A stretch of 33,232 nucleotides of DNA from Acidobacteriota bacterium. Its GTDB lineage: Bacteria > Actinomycetota > Acidimicrobiia > Spongiisociales > ZC4RG35. The notes beneath the pieces were generated by a model. That model searched no databases. It had not been told where the DNA came from and was given only the letters and a program-made list of their open reading frames with translations. Each line of letters begins with the position of its first letter. Position 1 is the stretch's first letter. Positions 21,956-30,473 of this stretch are shown in pieces. The DNA lies in NCBI GenBank assembly GCA_004356805.1, contig SMXW01000069.1, positions 1-33,232 of the forward strand, in the 5' to 3' direction. The position numbers and the translations under genes are program-made.

Positions 21956-24709
21956 TCACTCGTAGAAGAGCTGCTCGAAGCTGCGCCGGGCACGTCGGGT
22001 GTATCGACGGTATTGCTCCCGGAGTTCACTTGTCCTCTCGAACCCGAGGGACGCAGCGAGACGAGCCGTCGAATCCGGGTCGGTGGGTAGGGAATTCGAG
22101 ACGCTGCCTTGTTGAAGGTGGAGCCTCAACCTGACACGTGTGCAGAAGAGGTAGGAATCGTGCAGTGAGTCGTATGCGGCAGCCGAGAGGATTTCGGCCT
22201 CACGGAGACGGTGGAGCGCCGGGAATGTACCCGTGACCCTCAACTCCGGCATCGCACCGCCGTGTTTCAGTTGGAGTAGCTGGGTTAGGAACTCGATGTC
22301 TGACAGACCGCCCGGGCCAAGCTTCAAATGGAAGTCGGCGTCCTCTCCCGGTGGTATTCGCTCGGCTTCCACCCTTGCCTTGATGGAGCGAATCTCCCGA
22401 GCTATCTCATCGGGCAGTTGCTCCCTCCAGATCACCGGTTCGGTGATGTTGGTGAACGACTCGAGAACATCCTCATCACCAGCGGCGGGTCGCGCCCGGA
22501 CCAATGCGAGAAGCTCCCAGGGCTCGGACCATTCCGCGTAATAGCGGCGGAAGCCATCGAGTGAACGCGCCATCGGGCCCTTGCGGCCCTCTGGCCTGAG
22601 GTCGGCGTCGAGCTCATAGGCCTCCCCGTACCGGCTCGGCTCCGAGAGCACCCTGCTCAGCCCGATGGCCAGATGAAGACCGCGATCCCGGCTGTGCTCG
22701 TCGTCAAACACATACATCAGGTCGACATCCGAGCCGTAGGACAGTTCGTGACCACCCCACTTGCCCATGGCGATAACCCCGAATCCGTTGGGGTCTTCCT
22801 GCGTCAAGATGTGGAGAGCCCCTGTGATGGCGGCGTCGGCGCTATCCGACAACGCACCGAGGGTTGCCTCCATCGGCGCTTCTTCCAGGACATCGCGGGC
22901 GGCGATCCGAAGCTTTCGGCGGCGGACGAAACGGCGAATGGTTCCGACCTTTGCATCAGCATCGGGTCTGGAGTCGAGAAGCCCCAGAAGTCTCTCTGTG
23001 GCATCTTGGCGATCCCGCACATCCAAAAGCTGGCTGTCGTCGGTCAGGCGAGGGATGAACTCGGGGATCCGATCGATCAGATCGCCGAGCAGCTTGCCGG
23101 TGCCGAGGAGGAGGCATAGACGCTCGCCGGCGACGGGATTGTTCTGCAGCAGTGTCACCAAGGCGCCGTGATCCGGGCTGTGAGCCAGGAGGAGCCGGAG
23201 TTGGCTCAGCCCAAGATCCGGGTCAGGAGACTGAGACAACCAGTCGAGCATGAGCGGAAGCGCCTGATGCATGACCCTCGACCTGCGGGTCAGTCCGGCG
23301 GTGAGTTCCTCGAATGCCGTGGCCGCAGCCACAACATCACTGAATCCAAGGGCCTCGAGTCGAAGAGCTGCCTCGGTCGGGTCGAGACGAGCGGTCGGAA
23401 GACCAACCAGCGAATCGAGTATTGGTCGGAAGTAGAGGCGCTCGTGGAGCTCCCTCACCTTTCGTTTCACCTCGTCGAGATGCGCAATCAGACTTCCCGC
23501 CGGGTCCGTTGTGAATCCAAGGCTTCTTCCGATTCGTTCCCTCGCCTCGAGAGAGGCCGGCAATTGATGGGTCTGACGAAGGTCCCAAAGCTGGATTCTG
23601 TGCTCTACGTTACGGAGGAAGATGTAGGCGTCGGTCAAACTCTCGGCCTCGTGGGTCTCGATGTAGTCATGGTCGCCGAGGGCTTCGATCGCATCGAGGG
23701 TCGACTTGACACGCAGGTCGGAGTCGAACCTCCCGTGAACCAGCTGAAGAAGCTGAACCGTGAACTCGATATCCCGAATTCCTCCTCGAGACCGTTTGAG
23801 ATCGGTGCTGGATGCGGCATTCTCTGCCTGGGCTTTGAGAAGACGGATACTGCGGAGAGCATCGACATCGAGGCCCTGATCCCAGATGATCTGGTCCGCC
23901 ATTTCCCTGAACCGTTGACCCACATCCACATCACCGGCTGCAGGTCTGGCCTTGAGGAGTGCCTGTAATTCCCACGCCTCACCCCATCTGGCGTAGTACG
24001 ACCTGTAGCCATCGAGGCTGCGCGTCAGAGGTCCCATCGAACCCTCGGGGCGCAGGTCGGCGTCTATCTGCAGCGCCGGCCCATCAAAGGTGGGTGCCGA
24101 AAGGCTCGAAACGAGGCGACTGGCGATAGCCAGCGCCGCACTGCGGCTCTCCGAATCCTGCCCTTCGACCGGTTCGTGCACAAAGACCAGATCGATGTCG
24201 GAGTAGTAGTTGAGCTCTCTTGCGCCCCATTTGCCCATGGCAATGACGGCGAACCCCACCTCGTTGGCTATCCGATGCCGTTCCTTGACTTGCTCTGTGA
24301 CAGCCTCCAGAGCCTCGCCGACTATTTCATCGATTGCGGACGAGAACCTCCCGGTCGCCTCCCTGACTCCGGTACGGCCTGCGAGGTCATCTCCTGCGAT
24401 CTCCACGAGGGCAGCTTGAACCCTGAGACTCACCGAGTCGCTCTTGGTCGCCCCGCTGAGCAGATGAGGGTTCTTTGCCAATGTCTTGCTGAGTGCTCGA
24501 CTGGCCCCGGCGATCGCCGCCACCTTCACGAGTCGGTCGTTGTCGGAGACGATTGACAAATCGGCAACAAGGACAGGGGCGATACGAACCAACGCGCCAT
24601 CAGGGTCAGCGCTAGCCCTGATTGCGGTCTGTATCCGGGCCGTCGTCGTCTCATCGAAACCAAGATCAACAAAGGCAGCGTCGCTGGGGCCGTGAGCTCG
24701 ATCTGTCAC
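21956..24709 (-). CDS. glnE: Bifunctional glutamine synthetase adenylyltransferase/adenylyl-removing enzyme
   Basis: 917 aa from the GTG at 24709; a TTG one codon earlier is also possible. It adenylylates and deadenylylates glutamine synthetase to match nitrogen supply. Two nucleotidyltransferase domains are visible: the N-terminal removing domain with VIAMGKWGARELNYYSDIDL and the C-terminal adenylylating domain with VIAMGKWGGHELSYGSDVDL. Each has the GKWGxxEL and SDxDL metal-binding motif, and each is followed by a DLRPEG block. The regions between contain GlnE-type helical domains (RGGIRDIEF and LGPGGLSDIEFLTQLLQL). TAGCCT 6 nt before the start suggests a leaderless transcript. It is divergent from nadE, and both nitrogen-related genes share a 52-bp promoter region. 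Confidence 0.95.
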   Translation of the reverse strand: MTDRAHGPSDAAFVDLGFDETTTARIQTAIRASADPDGALVRIAPVLVADLSIVSDNDRLVKVAAIAGASRALSKTLAKNPHLLSGATKSDSVSLRVQAALVEIAGDDLAGRTGVREATGRFSSAIDEIVGEALEAVTEQVKERHRIANEVGFAVIAMGKWGARELNYYSDIDLVFVHEPVEGQDSESRSAALAIASRLVSSLSAPTFDGPALQIDADLRPEGSMGPLTRSLDGYRSYYARWGEAWELQALLKARPAAGDVDVGQRFREMADQIIWDQGLDVDALRSIRLLKAQAENAASSTDLKRSRGGIRDIEFTVQLLQLVHGRFDSDLRVKSTLDAIEALGDHDYIETHEAESLTDAYIFLRNVEHRIQLWDLRQTHQLPASLEARERIGRSLGFTTDPAGSLIAHLDEVKRKVRELHERLYFRPILDSLVGLPTARLDPTEAALRLEALGFSDVVAAATAFEELTAGLTRRSRVMHQALPLMLDWLSQSPDPDLGLSQLRLLLAHSPDHGALVTLLQNNPVAGERLCLLLGTGKLLGDLIDRIPEFIPRLTDDSQLLDVRDRQDATERLLGLLDSRPDADAKVGTIRRFVRRRKLRIAARDVLEEAPMEATLGALSDSADAAITGALHILTQEDPNGFGVIAMGKWGGHELSYGSDVDLMYVFDDEHSRDRGLHLAIGLSRVLSEPSRYGEAYELDADLRPEGRKGPMARSLDGFRRYYAEWSEPWELLALVRARPAAGDEDVLESFTNITEPVIWREQLPDEIAREIRSIKARVEAERIPPGEDADFHLKLGPGGLSDIEFLTQLLQLKHGGAMPELRVTGTFPALHRLREAEILSAAAYDSLHDSYLFCTRVRLRLHLQQGSVSNSLPTDPDSTARLAASLGFERTSELREQYRRYTRRARRSFEQLFYE

Positions 24710-24715
24710 CAAGCC

Positions 24716-24721
24716 AGGCTA
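24716..24721 (-). promoter_or_regulatory. -10 box (TAGCCT) of glnE
   Basis: Minus-strand TAGCCT, 6 nt, then GTG at 24709. Confidence 0.4.
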
Positions 24722-24749
24722 TGACGGTGCCATGCCACCGACCAACGCG

Positions 24750-24755
24750 TATCGT
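24750..24755 (+). promoter_or_regulatory. -10 box (TATCGT) of nadE
   Basis: TATCGT, 6 nt, then the ATG at 24762. It supports that start over the in-frame ATG at 24732, which lies upstream of the -10. Confidence 0.5.
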
Positions 24756-24761
24756 GTTGGC

Positions 24762-26417
24762 ATGACATTTCGGGTCGCAGGCGCCCAAATGAATCTCACG
24801 GTTGGCGACATCTCGGGCAATGAGGATGCGATTGCCGACGCGATGATCATGGCGGCGGAGGCGGAGGCGGACATACTTCTCGTCCCCGAACTCGCGCTGA
24901 CCGGTTATCCCCCAGAAGACCTTGTTCATCGCCGCGACTTCGTGGATGCCAACCTGGCTGCGCTCCATCGACTAGCGCTCTCCGCAACCGATGTGACGAC
25001 GATCGTTGGGTTTGTCGACCATGCGCCCGATATCCCAAGAGGTGCAGCCGACTCGGAAGAGAGGCCGGTGGCCAACGCTGCGGCGATTCTTGGCGATGGT
25101 GCCGTCTTGGGGATCTATCACAAGGTTCTACTGCCCAATTACGGGGTCTTTGATGAAGACAGATACTTCTCGGTTGGAGTCGATCCAGGCCAAATCTGGA
25201 GAGTCGGTGACGTGTCGGTCGGTGTGTCCATATGTGAGGACATCTGGCTGCCCGGCGGGCCCCCCAGCCAACAGGCCGAGCGAGGGGCCCAGGTGCTCCT
25301 CAACATCAATGCATCGCCGTTTCATCTCGGAAAGGCTGTCGAGCGAGAGGAGATGCTTGCCACCCGCGCCAGGGCTGCCGGTGTACCGGTCATCTATCTG
25401 AACCTGGTCGGTGGACAGGACGAGCTCGTGTTTGATGGGGCGTCGGTGGTGTTTGACGGGCAAGGGAACGTTGTCCATCGCTCCCCGCAGTTCGAAGAGG
25501 ATTTTTTCGTAGTGGACATCCCTACCGGGGGGGAAGGTGCCGCACCCGCCCGGGTATGTCAGCTTCTCGATCCTACCGAGGAGATCTACCGGGCCTTGAC
25601 CGTCGGTCTCGCGGACTACGTCCGAAAGAACGGATTCGAGAGTGTCGTGATCGGTCTCTCTGGCGGCATCGACTCGGCCCTCACCGCCACAATCGCCGTA
25701 GACGCGCTCGGGCGACACGCGGTGCAGGGCATTGCGATGCCGTCGCGCTTCTCCTCAGAGCATTCATTGGCGGATGCCCGCGCCCTCGCTGAGAAGCTTG
25801 GCATCAGCTTCGACGTCGTGCCGATAGATGGCGTCTATGAGGCTCACCTCGATTCTCTCTCGGCGTTGTTCGGAGGCACCGAATTCGGGGTGGCCGAAGA
25901 AAATCTCCAGGCCAGATCCCGGGGAGCGACCCTGATGGCCATCTCAAACAAGTTCGGCCCGATGGTTGTGGCCACCGGCAACAAGTCGGAGATGGCAACC
26001 GGCTACGCCACTCTCTACGGCGACATGGTTGGTGGCTATTCGGTTCTCAAGGACGTGTTCAAGACGTCGGTGTACGAACTGGCTCGTTGGCGTAACAAGG
26101 ACCATGAGGTGATCCCGCAGAACACGATCGACAAACCACCGTCCGCCGAACTGCGTCCCGATCAAAAGGACTCAGATTCACTTCCACCCTACGAGGTCCT
26201 CGACGCGATACTCGAGCGTTACGTAGAGCGAGACATGGGTACCGAGGAGATCGTTCTGGCGGGGTACGACCAAGATCTGGTCACCCGGGTAGCCCGCATG
26301 GTCGATCGCAACGAGTACAAGCGACGCCAGGCTGCTCCCGGCGTCAAGATCACAACCAAAGCCTTTGGAAAGGACCGGCGTCTCCCCATCACCAATGCCT
26401 ACCGTTCGGGCGAATGA
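24762..26417 (+). CDS. nadE: Glutamine-dependent NAD+ synthetase
   Basis: 551 aa from the ATG at 24762. It converts nicotinate adenine dinucleotide to NAD+, using ammonia from glutamine. The N-terminal nitrilase-type glutaminase has its catalytic triad: Glu43 (LLVPELALTGYPPED), Lys121 (YHKVLLPNYGVFDE) and Cys158 (VSICEDIW). The C-terminal synthetase domain has the ATP loop VIGLSGGIDSALT, then GIAMPSRFSSEHS, RGATLMAISNKFGPMVVATG and NKSEMATGYATLYGDM. Length and order are those of two-domain bacterial enzymes, though mycobacterial ones are longer. The stop overlaps the aminotransferase start by 4 nt (ATGA). Confidence 0.95.
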   Translation: MTFRVAGAQMNLTVGDISGNEDAIADAMIMAAEAEADILLVPELALTGYPPEDLVHRRDFVDANLAALHRLALSATDVTTIVGFVDHAPDIPRGAADSEERPVANAAAILGDGAVLGIYHKVLLPNYGVFDEDRYFSVGVDPGQIWRVGDVSVGVSICEDIWLPGGPPSQQAERGAQVLLNINASPFHLGKAVEREEMLATRARAAGVPVIYLNLVGGQDELVFDGASVVFDGQGNVVHRSPQFEEDFFVVDIPTGGEGAAPARVCQLLDPTEEIYRALTVGLADYVRKNGFESVVIGLSGGIDSALTATIAVDALGRHAVQGIAMPSRFSSEHSLADARALAEKLGISFDVVPIDGVYEAHLDSLSALFGGTEFGVAEENLQARSRGATLMAISNKFGPMVVATGNKSEMATGYATLYGDMVGGYSVLKDVFKTSVYELARWRNKDHEVIPQNTIDKPPSAELRPDQKDSDSLPPYEVLDAILERYVERDMGTEEIVLAGYDQDLVTRVARMVDRNEYKRRQAAPGVKITTKAFGKDRRLPITNAYRSGE

Positions 26418-27241
26418 TCAGCCAGGTTCTCATCAACGGCGAGGCCAGCGACGGCCGGATCCCGGTCACCGACTCATCCGTTCTTCGTGGTGACGGATGT
26501 TTCGAGGTCCTCAAGGCTTATGACGGACGACCATTCGGGCTTGACGCGCACCTCGATCGATTAGAGGCGAGCGCCAGCAGGCTCGAGATCGACCTTCCCG
26601 ATCGTGGCGACATCTCGAGTTGGATCACACGGACGGCCGAGAGTCTGGGGGACTGCGCCGTCCGGGTCGTGGTTACCCGTGGATCCAGTGTTCCTGGTGA
26701 GGACGAGCTACCCCAGGTAATCGTCTTCGGACACGAATGGGCGGGTGACCCGGGTCCGGTCCGACTATTCCCGGTCGAGGCGCCGTGGCACGCCGCCGGT
26801 GTGGAGTGGGATCTGGCCGGCGCCAAGATCCTCTCGTATGCCCCCAACCTGGCCGCAACCAGACGGGCGAGGAAAGAGGGCTTTGAGGATGCCCTGTTGG
26901 TCACGACCGATAGTCGCGTTCTGGAGGGTCCAACATTCTCCATCGCCTGGGTCATAGAAGACGTGATGGAGACGCCGACGCTCGATCTGGGAATTCTCGA
27001 CTCGATAACCCGTCGAGTCGTATTGGAAGCTGCCCGTGGGCTCGACATCGAAGTGTCGGAAGGTTCATGGGCTCTGGACCGTCTCGCTGAAGCCGTCGAG
27101 GTGATGGCTCTTTCCACAATTCGTGAGGTGCAGTCTGTCAGCCAGATTGGTGAGGAGTCTTTTCCACGCGGACCTATCACTGCCCGCCTTGCTTCGGTCT
27201 TCGAAGCGCTTACCCGTCAGCGGCCGAAACCCGGGAACTAG
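26414..27241 (+). CDS. Class IV aminotransferase (aminodeoxychorismate lyase/branched-chain aminotransferase-like)
   Basis: 275 aa. The fold-type IV PLP pattern is clear: the start ISQVLINGEASDGRIPVTDSS, then RGDGCFEVLKAYDGRPFGLDAHLDRLEASA (the D-amino-acid/branched-chain motif), the PLP-binding Lys138 in AGAKILSYAPNLAATRRA, and EGFEDALLVTTDSRVLEGPTFSIAWV (the second half of the PLP site). The last block LGILDSITRRVV stands for the usual LPGITR. It could be the PabC lyase that forms p-aminobenzoate, or an amino-acid aminotransferase; the sequence alone does not decide. It is translationally coupled to nadE by a 4-nt overlap. Confidence 0.85.
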   Translation: MISQVLINGEASDGRIPVTDSSVLRGDGCFEVLKAYDGRPFGLDAHLDRLEASASRLEIDLPDRGDISSWITRTAESLGDCAVRVVVTRGSSVPGEDELPQVIVFGHEWAGDPGPVRLFPVEAPWHAAGVEWDLAGAKILSYAPNLAATRRARKEGFEDALLVTTDSRVLEGPTFSIAWVIEDVMETPTLDLGILDSITRRVVLEAARGLDIEVSEGSWALDRLAEAVEVMALSTIREVQSVSQIGEESFPRGPITARLASVFEALTRQRPKPGN

Positions 27242-27254
27242 CGCCGGCACCGGT

Positions 27255-27260
27255 TACGTT
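27255..27260 (+). promoter_or_regulatory. -10 box (TACGTT) of the lipoprotein gene
   Basis: TACGTT, 9 nt, then the ATG at 27270. Confidence 0.4.
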
Positions 27261-27269
27261 TGGGGTGTT

Positions 27270-27782
27270 ATGGCGTCCCGAACTCTGATCTTCCTTCTCG
27301 TTGCCCTTGGAATGGTGATTGCCGCTTGCGATAGCGGGGAAGCGGAGCTCTCGACTACCTCCTCTTTGGTCACTGGGACTACCGAGGCGCCTGGTCAGGC
27401 CGCCACAACGACAACGCCCGAAAGTGTGGTCACCACGACGACGATCCTTCGTGGCGAAACGGTGGCGAATTATGAGATTGCCGTCCGAATCTCGACAGAC
27501 AACGGGGAGATCTTTTACGTCGTGATCCCTCCTGGGGCCTACACCGATGTCGATCTGGTGAACTTCGTCGGAGACTTGTTGGAAGCCAACCCTGACCTGT
27601 GGGGGGCGGAGGTCTTCGACGATGAGGCTGCGGTCCAGGCCTTTGTGATCCCTGAGGATCAGCGAACAGAGCAGCAGCAGGTTCTCCTGGATGACAGCCA
27701 CTTTGTCAGCCTCATCGGTGGTGACACCGTGAAGTTCCAAGGCCCGTTTGCGGAGTTCGGCGAGTTCGTGATCGGCAGCTAG
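27270..27782 (+). CDS. Putative lipoprotein
   Basis: 170 aa from the ATG at 27270. A signal peptide (MASRTLIFLLVALGMVIAAC) ends in the lipobox VIAAC, with Cys20 the lipidated residue. A Thr/Ser/Gly-rich linker (about 24-60) leads to a compact domain (EIAVRISTDNGEIFYVVIPPGAY, then VDLVNFVGDLLEANPDLWGAEVF), probably a small alpha/beta fold. No Cys, catalytic or binding motif is apparent in the mature part. I do not recognise the family. It lies between the aminotransferase and methyltransferase genes and may be transcribed independently. Confidence 0.75.
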   Translation: MASRTLIFLLVALGMVIAACDSGEAELSTTSSLVTGTTEAPGQAATTTTPESVVTTTTILRGETVANYEIAVRISTDNGEIFYVVIPPGAYTDVDLVNFVGDLLEANPDLWGAEVFDDEAAVQAFVIPEDQRTEQQQVLLDDSHFVSLIGGDTVKFQGPFAEFGEFVIGS

Positions 27783-27800
27783 CGGGCGATACTGGCTGTT

Positions 27801-28460
27801 ATGGCCGGCTTCGTCGAAGTTCTCCCACCTACCCAGATCGAAGGGCATGTGTCTTCTGGGATAGGCCACGAGGAGCACCCGATGCGGATCATGACGCGTC
27901 GTGTTGCCGGATTGGACGCGGTTGGCTGGGATGGGAAAGCCCGAGCCGAAGTGGTTGAGGTGTTCGACGCCCTTGCACCGGAATGGCATACCCGAAGCTC
28001 CCCCCAACGCACCGCGGTGGTTCTTGACGCTTTTGAGCGTGGACTTGGTGGCAACACCGTTGACAATCACGTGGCAATCGAGGTGGGTTCGGGCATCGGT
28101 AGCTATTCGGCGCTGATTGCCAATCGGTTCGATACCGTTCTCTCTGTGGATGTGTCCGCCGAGATGGTCCGCCACGCACCTGCCGGGCCGACCTACCAGG
28201 TGCTTGCCGACAGTGGACTCCTGCCGATTTCTGACCGGTCGGCCGACGCTGTGATCGCGATCAACGCCTTTTTGTTCCCTCATGAGGTTGCTCGGGTCCT
28301 TCGTGTCGGAGGGACGCTGATCTGGGTCAACTCGAGCGGCGAGGAGACTCCGATCCATCTGTCGACCGAGGATGTCGTGACAGTGTTGCCGTTCCCCGTC
28401 GACGGGCGGGAAAGCCGAGCCGGCGCGGGAACCTGGTGCGTTCTGCGAAGGACAGGCTAG
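27801..28460 (+). CDS. Class I SAM-dependent methyltransferase
   Basis: 219 aa. The start is uncertain: an ATG at 27882, preceded by AGGAG with 6-nt spacing, would give 192 aa and looks equally plausible. Motif I is VAIEVGSGIGSYSALIA, with VLSVDVSAEMVRHA as motif II and a motif near SADAVIAINAFLFPHEVARVLRVGGTLIWV (post-II and III). The N-terminal VVEVFDALAPEWHTR is typical of small-molecule methyltransferases of the UbiE/Methyltransf_11 kind. The substrate cannot be inferred. It ends 7 nt from the convergent mgtE stop. Confidence 0.82.
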   Translation: MAGFVEVLPPTQIEGHVSSGIGHEEHPMRIMTRRVAGLDAVGWDGKARAEVVEVFDALAPEWHTRSSPQRTAVVLDAFERGLGGNTVDNHVAIEVGSGIGSYSALIANRFDTVLSVDVSAEMVRHAPAGPTYQVLADSGLLPISDRSADAVIAINAFLFPHEVARVLRVGGTLIWVNSSGEETPIHLSTEDVVTVLPFPVDGRESRAGAGTWCVLRRTG

Positions 28461-28467
28461 GCACTCA

Positions 28468-29871
28468 TCAGAGCAGTAGCCCTGCCACCAGTAGAAATCC
28501 GCCGAAGCCGACGACATCGGAGATCAGGGTGACAAATATCGACGAGGCGAGGGCTGGGTCCTGGCCGAGTCTCCTCAGAACCAGGGGAATCGCTGCTCCG
28601 GCGACCGTGGCAATGACGAGGTTGGCCATAACGGCAATGGCTACGACGACAGCCAACCTTGCCGGCTCGGTCTCCGTGTGAAAGACGCCGGTGGCAACGA
28701 GCAGATAGGTCATTCCAGCGGACACCACTGCCAGCAGAAGACCGTTGAGAACGCCGACCCCGGTTTGCCGGGCCAGGATTCTCGGGATCTGTGCTCGTGG
28801 CACGTCGTCGGTGGCAAGGGATCTGATCATCACGGCGAGGCTTTGGTTGCCCCCGTTTCCGCCGAGTAGTGCGATTACCGGCATGAGGACGGCAAGAACG
28901 GGCTCCCTGCTGATGAGGCCTGTCTGCCGCTCGATGACAAAGGCGACAAGCAGTGCAAGGAAGAGATTGAGGACCAACCAAGGCGCCCGCATCCGAAAAG
29001 ACTCGGTGATGTCTGAGTAGACGGTCTCTTCGAGACCGGCGCCGACGGCAGCGGCGAAATCCTCGGTGGCCTCGTCCTGAACCGCCTCGATGACCCCATC
29101 TGTGGTGACCATTCCCAGCAGGACGCCGTCGCCATCGGTTACGGGGATACCGAAGAGGTGATAGCGCTGACAGAGTTCGGCCACCTCTTTCCGGTGGGTA
29201 TGAGCCGTTACCGCTATGGGATCGGCAACCATGACGTCGGCAAGGGGAGAGCCGGGTCGTTTGAATACGAGGTCTCGGAACGAGAGCACCCCCTGGAGTC
29301 GGTTGTCATCGTTCACGATGTAGACATATGAGAGATCTTCGTACTCTTCGTGCAGCTGACGGATCCGCTCTATTGCCTCGCCGGTCGTCAGTCCGAGCGG
29401 CAAGACAGCGATTTCGGTGGTCATCAGGCCACCTGCAGTGTCCGACGGGTAGACGAGAAGGTCGCGGACTCCCTGCTCTGCCTCGTCGGTCATCGCTGCG
29501 AAGACGTCCTCTTGGATGTCTTCGTCAAGTTCGTCTATGAGGTCGGCGGCGGCCTCATCGGGCATTTCGTTGAGGGCAGCAGCCAGGTTTCCGAGGGGGA
29601 CTTGTTCGATCATCTCGGCCGCTAGCTCCGGTGCGATCTCCTCGAGAATCTCGGCGGCACCGCCAGGCAGGAGCTCGGACAGCAATCGGGCAGCGTCGTC
29701 CTCTTCGAGTTGTTCGAGGACGTCGGCGGCGTCTCCGGGTGCCGCCTCAGCAAGGGCTTCCCACTCCTCGAGATTCGACTCGAGATAGTCGGCGACATCC
29801 TCCGGCTCGCGTCGTGCGGCCGCGAGGAGCGTTCTTGCGAGTTGACGTGGGCTTCTGAGTCGAAGTCTCAC
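28468..29871 (-). CDS. mgtE: Magnesium transporter MgtE
   Basis: 467 aa, the usual length, from a GTG with a GGGGG run 5 nt upstream. The layout is the MgtE one: the N-terminal helical superhelix domain with repeated acidic helices (residues about 15-130: LEQLEEDDAARLLSELLP, EEIAPELAAEMIEQVP), two CBS domains (about 137-260; TAGGLMTTEIAVLPL and MVADPIAVTAHTHRKEVA), a plug helix, then five membrane helices (about 285-467). The Mg2+ pore motif is ALLGGNGGNQSLAV. Mg2+ bound in the N-terminal and CBS parts closes the channel. It follows greA on the same strand with 46 nt between them. Confidence 0.93.
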   Translation of the reverse strand: MRLRLRSPRQLARTLLAAARREPEDVADYLESNLEEWEALAEAAPGDAADVLEQLEEDDAARLLSELLPGGAAEILEEIAPELAAEMIEQVPLGNLAAALNEMPDEAAADLIDELDEDIQEDVFAAMTDEAEQGVRDLLVYPSDTAGGLMTTEIAVLPLGLTTGEAIERIRQLHEEYEDLSYVYIVNDDNRLQGVLSFRDLVFKRPGSPLADVMVADPIAVTAHTHRKEVAELCQRYHLFGIPVTDGDGVLLGMVTTDGVIEAVQDEATEDFAAAVGAGLEETVYSDITESFRMRAPWLVLNLFLALLVAFVIERQTGLISREPVLAVLMPVIALLGGNGGNQSLAVMIRSLATDDVPRAQIPRILARQTGVGVLNGLLLAVVSAGMTYLLVATGVFHTETEPARLAVVVAIAVMANLVIATVAGAAIPLVLRRLGQDPALASSIFVTLISDVVGFGGFLLVAGLLL

Positions 29872-29917
29872 TGTTGCCCCCGGGGCGGTTGAAACGGAGG
29901 TCAGGCTACAGCGAGTC

Positions 29918-30394
29918 TCATCCCTCGTAAGGTCGAACAGCTGTGACCTTCACGGTGAAAGTCCCGGCAGGGGCTTCATAAGAGACGTCGTCGCCAACCG
30001 CTGCGCCGATCAGCGCCGAACCCAGGGGACTCGTGGGGGAGGCCAGAAGGAGACCAGGCGCTTTGTTCTCCTGCGGTGCGACGAAGTACTCGAGTTCGTC
30101 GCCATCGGAGTCAACCACGGTCACTACGGAGCCAATCTCAACCTTGCCGGTGTCTGACACTTCACGCACTTCGGCGGTGTTGATCACGTGTTCGAGCTTC
30201 CGAATTCGGGCCTCCATCAGACCCTGTTCGTTCTTGGCCGCGTCGTAGTCGGCGTTTTCGCGCAGGTCCCCATGGGAGCGAGCCTCGGCGATCCGCTCCG
30301 AGATTTCCCGACGACCGTCGACTTTGAGAAGCTCCAGTTCATCCTGGGTCTTCTTGAACGCGGCAGGGGTGAGAAAGGTTGTCTGGTCGGACAT
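29918..30394 (-). CDS. greA: Transcript elongation factor GreA
   Basis: 158 aa, exactly the family size. It rescues backtracked RNA polymerase by inducing cleavage of the transcript. The N-terminal coiled coil (FLTPAAFKKTQDELELLK, then EISERIAEARSHGDLRENADYDAAKNEQ) has the conserved tip DLRENADY with the catalytic acidic residues. The C-terminal FKBP-like domain (GSVVTVVDSDGDELEYFV, then SPTSPLGSALIGAAVGDDVSY, and the end FTVKVTAVRPY) is complete. It is divergent from the cyclase gene and lies upstream of mgtE on the same strand. Confidence 0.95.
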   Translation of the reverse strand: MSDQTTFLTPAAFKKTQDELELLKVDGRREISERIAEARSHGDLRENADYDAAKNEQGLMEARIRKLEHVINTAEVREVSDTGKVEIGSVVTVVDSDGDELEYFVAPQENKAPGLLLASPTSPLGSALIGAAVGDDVSYEAPAGTFTVKVTAVRPYEG

Positions 30395-30446
30395 GGAACC
30401 CGGCAGGATAATTCAGATTCGAGCCAATCCCATGCACAGGTGCCTC

Positions 30447-30462
30447 TATAACGATCGGGAGG
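30447..30462 (+). promoter_or_regulatory. -10 box (TATAAC) and GGGAGG element ahead of the cyclase gene
   Basis: TATAAC at 30447-30452, then GGGAGG at 30457-30462, upstream of TTG codons at 30474 and 30492. If it is the promoter, an ATG at 30432 cannot be the start. A second possible -10, TAGGGT (30479-30484), ends 7 nt before the TTG at 30492. Confidence 0.35.
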
Positions 30463-30473
30463 CGTCTTTTGCT

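Noticed and set aside
23168-23968. 266-aa open frame on the plus strand opposite glnE
   Set aside because: GlnE motifs run through the whole region on the minus strand; this frame has none.
24732-24761. Extended NAD synthetase start at the ATG at 24732
   Set aside because: It would place the start upstream of the -10 box, and the added residues do not belong to the nitrilase domain, which begins at MTFRVAGAQ.
27210-28517. 435-aa open frame on the minus strand opposite the lipoprotein and methyltransferase genes
   Set aside because: It has no recognisable motif, whereas the plus-strand frames show a lipobox and SAM-binding motifs. It is an antisense shadow of GC-rich codons.
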